The translations under genes and the position numbers were made by a program. 39,404 nucleotides of DNA, taken from positions 1-39,404 of the forward strand of contig JAERSH010000003.1 in the NCBI GenBank assembly GCA_016845785.1, read 5' to 3'. The first letter of the stretch is position 1. Each line of letters begins with the position of its first letter. A model generated the notes under the pieces. It was not told the origin of the DNA. It ran no database searches and saw nothing but the letters and a program-made list of their open reading frames with translations. Positions 1-7,593 of this stretch are shown here, in pieces. The DNA comes from Fidelibacterota bacterium (lineage in GTDB: Bacteria; Fidelibacterota; Marinisomatia; Marinisomatales; TCS55).

Positions 1-399
1 CAAGGGATGATGGAAGAGCAAATATCAATGGAACTAAAAGAAAATGGAGATGCTATCCATTATTTTACGGATGATGAAGGTGAGGGGCAAGATCATGGCG
101 AATGGTGGGTAACGGATGAGAATATATTGGTCATGGCCATGGAGGTTGATGGAGAAGGGGATACATTGGCCTTTCCTTATAGTGCAACAGGTTCAACCCT
201 AACCTTAATGATGAAACATGATGTTTGCGATTTCTTTGAGGACTTTTTCAACGATGAGAATAATGGTGTCATGAATAAACTCAAGAGTACAGATCATTGC
301 TTTGATCCTATTGAGCAAATGTTTTTGCTGCAAGAAAATTCCGTTACGGATGCAAGTCTAAATGCCAACTTATATTTTATTAAGGCCATCGCGAATTAG
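1..399 (+). CDS. C-terminal part of a lipocalin-like secreted/lipoprotein (partial)
   Basis: The reading frame is open to the left edge of the window, so this is most likely the C-terminal part of a larger protein; an in-frame ATG at 7 could be mistaken for its start. The segment GEWWVTDENILVMAME followed by FPYSATGSTLTLMM has the G-x-W ... ipYsvsGntLtL pattern of small lipocalin-like domains that are common in FCB lipoproteins. The protein is strongly acidic and ends in a Cys/Phe-rich tail that I do not recognise. A hairpin terminator follows the stop codon by about a dozen bases, so it closes its transcription unit. The family call is by eye and moderate; the missing N-terminus would show whether a lipobox is present. 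Confidence 0.55.
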   Translation, partial: QGMMEEQISMELKENGDAIHYFTDDEGEGQDHGEWWVTDENILVMAMEVDGEGDTLAFPYSATGSTLTLMMKHDVCDFFEDFFNDENNGVMNKLKSTDHCFDPIEQMFLLQENSVTDASLNANLYFIKAIAN

Positions 400-411
400 A
401 TGAACCATTGT

Positions 412-442
412 AGGGGGCGCAATCTTGCGTCCCCTCATTTTT
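412..442 (+). terminator. Rho-independent terminator
   Basis: AGGGGGCGCAA (412-422) pairs with TTGCGTCCCCT (425-435), with one G-T pair, and is followed by CATTTTTAA. The two-base gap means that the inner pairs must open to form the loop. It sits between the lipocalin-like stop and the next gene on the same strand, so the GTG-start gene at 486 probably has its own promoter. Confidence 0.75.
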
Positions 443-485
443 AATCATCTCTGCTTTCTACTGAAATAGCATAATTTATACCCCT

Positions 486-1595
486 GTGAAACGCCTAATT
501 TTATCCATTACTTTTTTCACCATTCTATTTGGTCAACGGCCGGGGGATGATGTCGTTCGTGCCGGTGTGGATGCATTCTATAATTATGAATATGAAAAAA
601 GTATTCGCATTTTGACTCAAGCAAGAGTGGACTACCCTGAGCATCCCGGTGTGCATGTGGCATGGGCCGCAGCCCATTGGCGGAAAGATGAAACCCATCT
701 ACCGGTTGAGGAGATTTACACAAACTTTGAAAGAAATTTAGCTGAAATTGTTGTGGTGTATGACACATTAGTGGCACGATATCCACATGATCTTGAGTAT
801 CAAATATATTATGGAAGCGCCAAGGGATTGAATGCTCGGATTTTCTTGGGCCAAAAAAAATGGATCCCCACTTTGGTGTCCGCTTATCAAGGCTTTCGCA
901 TAATTCAGGATGCTTTTGAAAAAGACTCTACCTTAACTGATGCATACCTACCCATTGGAATCGTGGAATATTATGCTGGTATGAGCAATGTATTGGTGAA
1001 AGCCGGTGCAGAAATGTTTGGCCTTCAAGCCTCTCGAGAAGAGGGGATTCGCAAAATGGAAATTGTAGCAAATCAAGGTCCGTGGGCATGGACAGAATCC
1101 ATGAGCATTCTATCCTTTATTTATCAATTCATCGATATTGACGATGAAAAGGGACTCGCCCTAAGCCAAATATTATCTGAAAAGTATCCGAACAATTTTG
1201 ACTTTCAAGTCCATTATACGTTTAGTCTAATGGTGACCGATGATTTGAAAGGGGCCAGAAAGCAATTGAAACGATTGAATCCCCAATTGGCAAAAATGGG
1301 TCCTCGCCATCAAAAATTATATACATCCTATTTGAACTATCTTTGGGGATATTATTATTATGTGACGGGAGATAATGAAAAGGCATTGGGTTTTATGGAT
1401 CAATGCATCAATCTATATACATCCGAGATGGAAGGTTTTCTCGCCAATGCTCATCTGCATAAAGGCATGATTTTGGATAAAATGAGAAAACGCAGTGCAG
1501 CGGTTAATGCCTATAAAAACTGTATAAAACTGCCTAGCCATTACGATGCAACAAAATGGGCAAAACTATATTTGGATGAACCATTTCAGGGTTAG
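486..1595 (+). CDS. Secreted TPR-like repeat protein of unknown function
   Basis: A 369-aa protein with a GTG start. This start gives a classical signal peptide (MKRLILSITFFTILFG, cleavage before Q17), and there is no other in-frame start until deep inside the protein. The mature part is helical and resembles degenerate tetratricopeptide repeats: early segments such as DAFYNYEYEKSIRILTQAR and late segments such as YVTGDNEKALGFMDQCI and AAVNAYKNCIKL. It is probably periplasmic or attached to the outer membrane as a protein-protein scaffold. ispG follows after 28 bases with its own promoter-like box, so co-transcription is uncertain. No catalytic motif is seen. The name rests on repeat-like periodicity only. 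Confidence 0.6.
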   Translation: MKRLILSITFFTILFGQRPGDDVVRAGVDAFYNYEYEKSIRILTQARVDYPEHPGVHVAWAAAHWRKDETHLPVEEIYTNFERNLAEIVVVYDTLVARYPHDLEYQIYYGSAKGLNARIFLGQKKWIPTLVSAYQGFRIIQDAFEKDSTLTDAYLPIGIVEYYAGMSNVLVKAGAEMFGLQASREEGIRKMEIVANQGPWAWTESMSILSFIYQFIDIDDEKGLALSQILSEKYPNNFDFQVHYTFSLMVTDDLKGARKQLKRLNPQLAKMGPRHQKLYTSYLNYLWGYYYYVTGDNEKALGFMDQCINLYTSEMEGFLANAHLHKGMILDKMRKRSAAVNAYKNCIKLPSHYDATKWAKLYLDEPFQG

Positions 1596-1602
1596 TCCGT
1601 TG

Positions 1603-1610
1603 TAATTTCG
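1603..1610 (+). promoter_or_regulatory. TAnnTTCG box upstream of ispG
   Basis: TAATTTCG ends 13 bases before the ispG ATG. It matches the TAnnTTCG box seen at other gene starts in this window and resembles the Bacteroidetes -7 element TAnnTTTG. No TTG/TTC is found 21 bases upstream here, so this is the weakest member of the set. If it is used, the leader would be only about 8 nt, consistent with the lack of a Shine-Dalgarno sequence. Confidence 0.4.
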
Positions 1611-1623
1611 CCACCTTCAAATC

Positions 1624-2697
1624 ATGATTATTCGTAGAAAAACAAGAGAAGTAAAAGTCGGGGACTTAATCGTTGGTGGCGAACATGCCATTACGGTACA
1701 GTCTATGACCACCACCAAGACGCACGATGTAACCGCCACATTAAAAGAAGTGGAACGGTTAGAAGAAGCGGGATGCCAAATCATTCGTATTACGGTACCG
1801 GACCAACCGGCTGCAGATGCCCTTTACGAAATCAAAAAGCGAATGACGGTCCCTTTGGTGGCTGATATCCATTTTAATTATCGGATGGCATTAGAAGCCG
1901 TCGATGCAGGTGCAGATAAGATTCGGATTAATCCCGGGAATATCGGCGGTAAAAAACGGGTGAAAGAAGTGCTGGATAAAGTGAAGGGTGCCAACTTGCC
2001 CATCCGGATTGGCGTAAATGCAGGGAGTCTTGAGAAGGATCTTATCGATAAATATGGCTATCCCACTGCAGAAGCCATGTTAGAGAGTGCTAAACGGCAT
2101 ATTGATATTTGCAAAGAACACGATTTTGACGATATCATTGTTTCATTAAAAGCGTCGGATGTGAATCTCATGATGGCTTCTTACGAATTATTTTCCAAAA
2201 AATTTGATTATCCACTCCATTTGGGTGTGACTGAGGCAGGGCCCACCAAATCCGGAACTGTAAAATCAGCCGTAGGCATCGGTACTTTATTGGCCAAAGG
2301 AATCGGTGATACGATTCGCGTGAGTTTGACAGACGATCCTGTGGAAGAAGTTCGCGTGGGATTTGAAATTATGAAATCCCTGGGATTGGCCAGTAAAGGT
2401 GTCACCATTGTGGCCTGCCCGACATGCGGACGGTTAGAAGTAGACTTATTCAAAATTGCCGGAGAGATGGAAGAAAAACTTCAAAATGTGAAAACACCCA
2501 TGACAGTCGCCCTCATGGGATGTGCCGTGAATGGGCCCGGAGAAGCTTCGCATACGGATCTCGGAATCGCCTTTGGTAAAGGGGCTGGACATTTGTATTA
2601 TCAAGGTGAAAATCGAGGTAAGGTTTCGGAAGAAGAGGCCATGGATAAGTTAGAAAACATGATATCCGAATTCGAAACCGCACAAGAAAAAGACTAA
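1624..2697 (+). CDS. ispG: 4-hydroxy-3-methylbut-2-enyl diphosphate synthase (IspG/GcpE)
   Basis: This 4Fe-4S enzyme of the cytosolic MEP (non-mevalonate) isoprenoid pathway converts methylerythritol cyclodiphosphate to HMBPP. The 357-aa length is the standard short bacterial form, without the plant/Chlamydia insert. The N-terminal TIM barrel is recognisable from [39 protein letters not shown] and [11 protein letters not shown]. The cluster ligands are present: C265 and C268 in ACPTCGR, and C300 plus E307 in [10 protein letters not shown]. The stop and the next start share one base (TAATG), so translation is probably coupled to the small secreted protein downstream. It supplies precursor for the polyprenyl synthase encoded at 35.4 kb. 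Confidence 0.97.
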   Translation: MIIRRKTREVKVGDLIVGGEHAITVQSMTTTKTHDVTATLKEVERLEEAGCQIIRITVPDQPAADALYEIKKRMTVPLVADIHFNYRMALEAVDAGADKIRINPGNIGGKKRVKEVLDKVKGANLPIRIGVNAGSLEKDLIDKYGYPTAEAMLESAKRHIDICKEHDFDDIIVSLKASDVNLMMASYELFSKKFDYPLHLGVTEAGPTKSGTVKSAVGIGTLLAKGIGDTIRVSLTDDPVEEVRVGFEIMKSLGLASKGVTIVACPTCGRLEVDLFKIAGEMEEKLQNVKTPMTVALMGCAVNGPGEASHTDLGIAFGKGAGHLYYQGENRGKVSEEEAMDKLENMISEFETAQEKD

Positions 2698-3140
2698 TGA
2701 TGAAAATACTGATTACACTATTGTGCACATTGATGCTGTTGCCGGCACAGGAGAAAAAAGCCGATCCGGCCCCCAATGCTATTGCCGTCTATTGGAAGAC
2801 GCTGGATGAAAAAGAAAAAGAAATCTTTTTATTTTCTTATCTCACTCAGGTTTATGATACCCACCAAGAAATGATTAAAAACCTTGGATATGGTGAAGTG
2901 ACCACTTGGTATTATGATAATAAAGCTGAGATGGTTTATGGCATTTTTGATCAAGTAGATCAAACGGGTATGGGCGAATTTATCGGATGGATCGACGAAT
3001 ATTATACCCATGAAGAATTTTCCGGAAATTCATTTGATGATGCACTTTCATTCGCTTTTCGGTTTCAACAGGCCGCAGGAGAAACACTGTGGGAAAAATA
3101 CGAAAACCTCAAATACGGAAAAATTAAACCGAAAAACTGA
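2697..3140 (+). CDS. Small secreted protein, function unknown
   Basis: A 147-aa protein with an N-terminal signal peptide ([15 protein letters not shown], cleavage before QEKK). The start is a double ATG; the first overlaps the ispG stop by one base and the second is three bases on. The mature part is rich in aromatic and acidic residues ([32 protein letters not shown]) and looks mostly helical. No known domain is recognised. It overlaps the following membrane gene by one base (TGATG), so ispG and the two small genes form a translationally coupled trio. It is probably periplasmic. Confidence 0.65.
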   Translation: MMKILITLLCTLMLLPAQEKKADPAPNAIAVYWKTLDEKEKEIFLFSYLTQVYDTHQEMIKNLGYGEVTTWYYDNKAEMVYGIFDQVDQTGMGEFIGWIDEYYTHEEFSGNSFDDALSFAFRFQQAAGETLWEKYENLKYGKIKPKN

Positions 3141-3331
3141 TGTCTATTTACCGGCCAAAATTCATTGACGAATGGCGGGATATAAAAAAAGAAGGGGGAT
3201 ATAAACTCCTCATGAAAAAGCGAGGGAAACAAGTGATTATTGCTTTCTTTCTTTTTTATCTCATTCGTGATTCAATCCTCTATATTATAATTCCATATTT
3301 CGGATACACCACGCTAAAAGGCTGTTTCTAA
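3140..3331 (+). CDS. Small single-pass membrane protein, unknown
   Basis: A 63-aa protein whose ATG overlaps the preceding stop by one base. A basic N-terminal half (KKEGGYKLLMKKRGK) is followed by a hydrophobic helix (VIIAFFLFYLIRDSILYIIIPYF) and a short tail ending in Cys-Phe. By the positive-inside rule the N-terminus should be cytoplasmic. There is no known family. Coupling to the secreted protein upstream suggests a shared envelope role, but that is inference. The 145 bases after it, up to the next gene, contain no clear terminator. Confidence 0.55.
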   Translation: MSIYRPKFIDEWRDIKKEGGYKLLMKKRGKQVIIAFFLFYLIRDSILYIIIPYFGYTTLKGCF

Positions 3332-3476
3332 ATCCTCTATTTTGCAGGGATTTTCCCGCATTCTCCACCGATTTTAATTCCTTGACCTGTGATGTCGCAG
3401 GGTGTCAAATTCACCACTGTAAGTTTTTCAATTTGATATGGGTATTCAAGAAAAATATTTGTCCATTTTTAGATTT

Positions 3477-5273
3477 ATGAAGATTAGAGTCTTCTGTGGG
3501 ATATGTTTGTTTTTTATATGGGGTTGTGAAGATAAAATTGAAAAAGGTGAATCAACCAAACTCACGGGCCGTGTAATTCTCGAAAATCAAACAGATCATT
3601 CAAATGTTGTTGTATATATCGACACTGTATTTCAAGGAAATTATATTAATGATTTTATTAACAAAGGGACAATAACAGATAAAGATGGCTATTATTCATT
3701 TACCTTTGATAAAAACGACTCAAGTTTCACTGGCATTAATGATGTTTATTATTTCATAAATGGTTTCGAATTCAAAACCGCCCAAATTGAAATGGACTCA
3801 GGGTTAGTGATTTTAGGCGCGAAAGATGTGGCAAAAAATGGCTCGTTGCCTAAAGTGGAATTAAAAGAATTATACAAGGTGACTGGAAAAACTGATAAAG
3901 AGTTATATCATGTGGGCGATTCAATTCATTCTGAAATCACGTTTACAAATGTTTCTGACCACGCAATTAAATTAAGTGTTTCCGGAAGTCATTCAAGTTC
4001 AGTGAATATCGCTCTTTTTAACTTGAAAAATGAGCCTCAATTTGAAATTGTTGAAGGTATAGTAGTTAATGGTGAAAATATTTTGTCGGGTGAATCTTTT
4101 ACAATAACATCGAGTGCGATAATCCCGGAAGGCGTTCAGTGGCAATATAACTATCACCATATTTTACCCGATGATTATATCGTTAGTTTTACCGGCCGTG
4201 TAAAATTAGATGAACTGGAAAAAAGAGAGGAATATAAAATACTTAATTGGAAGTTTAGCAAAGTCTGGCAGGAGAATTATAAAGGACCATTCCTCCATGG
4301 ACCCAGTAATCCGAATAAATTTAATCTACCAGTCGTATCCATCAAAAATGATAACCCTCCTGAGGATTATTGGGTCAAAACTAGTGCACCGGATAAAGTG
4401 TCGTTTGATGGTATTGTCGTTGACGAAGACGGGTATGTTTATGCTATAGCAGAATATAATAGAATATATTTATCAAGCGATGGCGGTAAAAATTGGGCAT
4501 TAAAAATACTCGATGGAGTAAAGATAAATAACTTAATAAAAACATTTGATAATCGAATTTTGTTAGCAACAAATAAAGGAATTATTGAATCCACTGACCA
4601 TGGAAGCAATTGGCAGTTAGCTTATTTTGATTCTTGCAGAGTGAATGGATTAAATCAAGGGGAGAATGGATTTATATATGTAGGTTCTGACTGTGGTAAT
4701 TATCGGTCAACTGATAATGGTGAAACATGGACTGAGATGAAATTAGATACAATACCAAATATAAACTATTCTGAGTATTATTTGGACTTTTTTGCTACAA
4801 CAAAATCAAATAAGCTTTATGCAGGTAATCAGAATTGGACTTGGGGTTTTACATCCTTGTATTATTCAACAGACTATGGTGAAAATTGGAAATATGTCAA
4901 TGAACCATTAAGTTTATGTGGTAAAGCATTTGTATTGAATTCAAAGGATAATGCATTCATTTCAAGTGGACAGGGAGCTGAATGTGGTCCGGCAGGTCTA
5001 TGGAGATCCAATAATTTTGGTCAATCCTGGAGTCAGGTAAGTGATTATCCCCATTCGATTGAGGATGGTTTGATGGGACCCGATGGTCATGTTTACTATG
5101 TAGGATATTATGGCGTATTTTATTCAAATGATGACGGCGAGTCTTGGATAAAAACGCCGCAATATGGGTTAGGATGGAATTTTATAACGGGAATAGCTAT
5201 GAGTCATGATGGTTACCTTTTTATTGTAACCGATTATGGTGGAATATACCATTCTGCAAACCCGATAAAATAA
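3477..5273 (+). CDS. Lipoprotein with BsuPI-like domain and Asp-box (BNR/sortilin-type) beta-propeller
   Basis: I chose the ATG at 3477 (598 aa) over the in-frame ATG at 3438 because it gives a lipoprotein signal, MKIRVFCGICLFFIWGC, with the lipobox Cys at residue 17. Domains in order: a beta-rich N-terminal region resembling carboxypeptidase regulatory-like folds (LTGRVILENQT ... DKDGYYSFTF); a BsuPI-type immunoglobulin-like domain (YHVGDSIHSEITFTNVSDHAI ... LPDDYIVSFTGRVKL); then a propeller with about six Asp-box motifs (S-x-D-x-G-x-x-W): SSDGGKNW, STDHGSNW, STDNGETW, STDYGENW, SNNFGQSW and SNDDGESW. The propeller is probably displayed on the cell surface or in the periplasm. No sialidase-type catalytic residues can be assigned. 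The gene is markedly more AT-rich than its neighbours (14 G/C of 60 at 4741-4800), hinting at transfer or relaxed selection. Confidence 0.8.
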   Translation: MKIRVFCGICLFFIWGCEDKIEKGESTKLTGRVILENQTDHSNVVVYIDTVFQGNYINDFINKGTITDKDGYYSFTFDKNDSSFTGINDVYYFINGFEFKTAQIEMDSGLVILGAKDVAKNGSLPKVELKELYKVTGKTDKELYHVGDSIHSEITFTNVSDHAIKLSVSGSHSSSVNIALFNLKNEPQFEIVEGIVVNGENILSGESFTITSSAIIPEGVQWQYNYHHILPDDYIVSFTGRVKLDELEKREEYKILNWKFSKVWQENYKGPFLHGPSNPNKFNLPVVSIKNDNPPEDYWVKTSAPDKVSFDGIVVDEDGYVYAIAEYNRIYLSSDGGKNWALKILDGVKINNLIKTFDNRILLATNKGIIESTDHGSNWQLAYFDSCRVNGLNQGENGFIYVGSDCGNYRSTDNGETWTEMKLDTIPNINYSEYYLDFFATTKSNKLYAGNQNWTWGFTSLYYSTDYGENWKYVNEPLSLCGKAFVLNSKDNAFISSGQGAECGPAGLWRSNNFGQSWSQVSDYPHSIEDGLMGPDGHVYYVGYYGVFYSNDDGESWIKTPQYGLGWNFITGIAMSHDGYLFIVTDYGGIYHSANPIK

Positions 5274-5287
5274 AATGATAAATTGTA

Positions 5288-6826
5288 ATGCCCGCCAAAG
5301 TCCTCAGTAGTGCTATCCTTGGTATTGACGCCTATGTGGTGGATGTAGAGGCGAGTCTATCCGGGGCGAAACTACCACGATTTATAACAGTGGGACTGCC
5401 GGAAGGGGCAGTGAAAGAAAGTAAAGAACGGGTCACGGCAGCCATCAAGAATAGTGGTTTTCGATTTCCCATCAAGCATGTGACTGTGAATTTGGCGCCT
5501 GCAGATATCCGTAAAGAAGGTTCCGCATTCGATCTCCCCATTGCCATTGGTATTCTGGCCACCATGGGGAATGTGAAAAAAGAATATTTAGATAAACTCA
5601 TGATGCTGGGGGAATTGGCATTGGATGGTTCATTGCGTCCGATTCGGGGCGCATTGCCCATTGCTATTTGCGCCAGAGACAAGGGTATTAAAGGAATAAT
5701 CGTTCCCAAAGAAAATGCCAAAGAAGCAGCTGTGGTGAATGAAGTGAAAGTGGTAGGGGCCGATTCGTTAAATGAAGTGGTAGATGTTCTAAATGATGAA
5801 GTAATCAAAGAATCAGTCTTTGTGGATCGGCAGGAGATGTTTCGATCTAGCCGGCATTACCATGTAGATTTTACCGATGTAAAAGGGCAGGAGCATGTAA
5901 AACGGGCATTAGAAGTGGCTGCTGCAGGAAGCCATAACCTCATTATGATTGGTCCGCCGGGGAGTGGGAAAACCATGCTGTCCAAACGGATTCCCACCAT
6001 CCTTCCGGACTTGACTTTAGAAGAAGCACTCCAGACGACAAAGATTCATTCTGTGGCGGGGCTCATGCCTCAAGGGGAGGGCATAATTGCCATTCGACCG
6101 TTTCGCTCGCCACACCATACCATTTCGGATGCAGGATTAATTGGCGGTGGGGCCGTCCCTCGCCCGGGAGAAGTGAGCCTATCTCACAATGGTGTTTTGT
6201 TTTTGGATGAACTTCCTGAATTCAAAAAGAATGTATTGGAGGTCATGCGCCAACCATTGGAGGATGGTGTCGTCACCATTGCCCGCGCAGCCGTGAGTTT
6301 GAGTTATCCATCCCGCTTTATGTTGGTGGCGGCCATGAATCCGTGCCCATGCGGTTATGCCACGGATGGGAATAATGAATGCAGCTGTACATCCCAAATG
6401 ATTCAAAAATATATGAGTCGCATTTCAGGTCCATTGTTGGATCGAATTGACATCCATGTAGAAGTCCCCGCCGTACCGTTTACGGAATTGGCGGAACGGG
6501 AACCGGGTGAACCATCATCCATGGTGAAAAAACGGGTTCAAGGTGCAAGGCAAGTCCAATTAAATCGATATGAAGATTCTCCCATTTTTGCCAATGCACA
6601 GATGGAATCCAATGATTTGAAGCAGTATTGCAAATTATCGAAGGAAGGTGGAGAATTGCTAAAAACTGCCATGGATAAATTAGGGTTGTCCGCCCGGGCA
6701 TATGATCGGATTTTAAAAGTGTCGAGAACCATTGCCGATTTGGCCGGCACATCCGACATAGAAATCGATCATATTAGCGAAGCGATTCAATACCGGAGTT
6801 TAGATCGACAATTGTGGCTGGGGTGA
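5288..6826 (+). CDS. comM: YifB/ComM family Mg-chelatase-like AAA+ ATPase
   Basis: A 512-aa hexameric AAA+ helicase family protein, typical in length. In naturally competent bacteria ComM drives branch migration during integration of taken-up DNA. The N-terminal Lon-protease-like (ChlI) fold is visible in GIDAYVVDVEASLSGAKLPRFITVGLPEGAVKESKERV. Walker A is GPPGSGKT at residues 222-229 and Walker B is LFLDE around 305-308. PCPCGYATDG with CSC shortly after is the conserved Cys-rich loop of the family. A Mg_chelatase C-terminal domain follows (LSARAYDRILKVSRTIADL). It starts 14 bases after the propeller lipoprotein and is followed by an AT-rich hairpin. No other competence gene is nearby. Confidence 0.95.
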   Translation: MPAKVLSSAILGIDAYVVDVEASLSGAKLPRFITVGLPEGAVKESKERVTAAIKNSGFRFPIKHVTVNLAPADIRKEGSAFDLPIAIGILATMGNVKKEYLDKLMMLGELALDGSLRPIRGALPIAICARDKGIKGIIVPKENAKEAAVVNEVKVVGADSLNEVVDVLNDEVIKESVFVDRQEMFRSSRHYHVDFTDVKGQEHVKRALEVAAAGSHNLIMIGPPGSGKTMLSKRIPTILPDLTLEEALQTTKIHSVAGLMPQGEGIIAIRPFRSPHHTISDAGLIGGGAVPRPGEVSLSHNGVLFLDELPEFKKNVLEVMRQPLEDGVVTIARAAVSLSYPSRFMLVAAMNPCPCGYATDGNNECSCTSQMIQKYMSRISGPLLDRIDIHVEVPAVPFTELAEREPGEPSSMVKKRVQGARQVQLNRYEDSPIFANAQMESNDLKQYCKLSKEGGELLKTAMDKLGLSARAYDRILKVSRTIADLAGTSDIEIDHISEAIQYRSLDRQLWLG

Positions 6827-6827
6827 T

Positions 6828-6859
6828 AATTATTAATTGAAAATTTTTAATTCATAATT
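6828..6859 (+). repeat. AT-only imperfect palindrome after comM
   Basis: AATTATTAATTGAAAA (6828-6843) is immediately followed by TTTTTAATTCATAATT (6844-6859); 14 of 16 positions are complementary with no spacer. It starts one base after the comM stop codon. It could act as an AT-rich transcription pause or terminator, or be one copy of a dispersed intergenic repeat. It overlaps the candidate promoter of the next gene. Confidence 0.5.
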
Positions 6860-6866
6860 AATTTCC
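6837..6866 (+). promoter_or_regulatory. Possible promoter of the 6880 gene
   Basis: TTG (6837-6839), 19 bases, then TAATTTCC (6859-6866), one base off the TAnnTTCG box found elsewhere here. The ATG follows 13 bases later. This is a weak call because the region is almost entirely A/T. Confidence 0.3.
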
Positions 6867-6879
6867 CTAAAGGCAACCG

Positions 6880-7587
6880 ATGACAAGTACCGATTATAAA
6901 TCAACACCCCAAGCCCAAAATCTATTGGCCCATCTCCAATCAATGGATCCCGGATTTGATATTGACATTATCCATCCCAAACAAAGATGGCCTGAAATCA
7001 AAACACGTAAATCGCCGGAAGTCATGGATATTATTCGTCAACACCATACCGTATCCAAAAACGGATTGGGGAATGATATCGGCCTGGATGCATTTGTCCA
7101 CCGCAATCGTGACGCTGATTTATGGATTCACATTCTAGATAAAGATAAAAATATTATCGGTTTTTCCATTAATGAAGGATATGAAATTGACGGAAAAACC
7201 ATCAATTATTTTCGCGCCACTATTTTCAATAAATCCATTCAAAAATCGGGGATTTACCCCTTATTGAATGAACTGAAAATATTAATTATCCCAGCCGATA
7301 TTTTGATGGTGCGAACCCAAAATCCTGTGGTGTATAAATATTTTTCGCAACTCTGTCATGACCATGGATTGTCTGTATCTCCCACGGCTGATCATATTGA
7401 ACCGGAGATGGTGAAATTGGCGAGACAATTGGATCCGGATGTGGATGATGATTCGGTCCATCGCCAGATTTTTGATGGAGAAGCATTGATCGGCACACCA
7501 AAACCATCGCCTGATATTGCCCCCATTTGGGACCGAATGAATATTTATGATGGAGATATTATGGTCATTGTGGGCTATCCGAAATAG
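6880..7587 (+). CDS. Uncharacterised protein, possibly GNAT-like fold
   Basis: A 235-aa soluble protein without a signal peptide. The middle, ADLWIHILDKDKNIIGFSIN ... INYFRATIFNKSIQKSGIYP ... ADILMVRTQNPVVYKYFSQL, has the strand-helix-strand order of GNAT acyltransferases (a beta strand ending before a helix that would bind CoA, then a late strand with a TQNP-type loop). The canonical acetyl-CoA loop (R/QxxGxG/A) is not obvious, so the fold assignment is tentative. The C-terminus (YDGDIMVIVGYPK) is well ordered and looks like a strand. It stands alone between comM and a convergent metalloprotease gene six bases away. I do not recognise a named family. Confidence 0.5.
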   Translation: MTSTDYKSTPQAQNLLAHLQSMDPGFDIDIIHPKQRWPEIKTRKSPEVMDIIRQHHTVSKNGLGNDIGLDAFVHRNRDADLWIHILDKDKNIIGFSINEGYEIDGKTINYFRATIFNKSIQKSGIYPLLNELKILIIPADILMVRTQNPVVYKYFSQLCHDHGLSVSPTADHIEPEMVKLARQLDPDVDDDSVHRQIFDGEALIGTPKPSPDIAPIWDRMNIYDGDIMVIVGYPK

Positions 7588-7593
7588 GGGTAA

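Noticed and set aside
3382-3413. TTGACC ... TCAAAT as a sigma-70 promoter for the propeller gene
   Set aside because: The -10 match is poor, and the site does not fit the TAnnTTCG pattern seen at better-supported promoters.
3392-3436. 14-codon open frame before the propeller lipoprotein
   Set aside because: Too short, no Shine-Dalgarno sequence and no overlap coupling; likely chance.
5332-5808. 158-aa open frame antisense to comM
   Set aside because: Ser/Thr-rich shadow translation of a well-conserved coding region, with no start signal.
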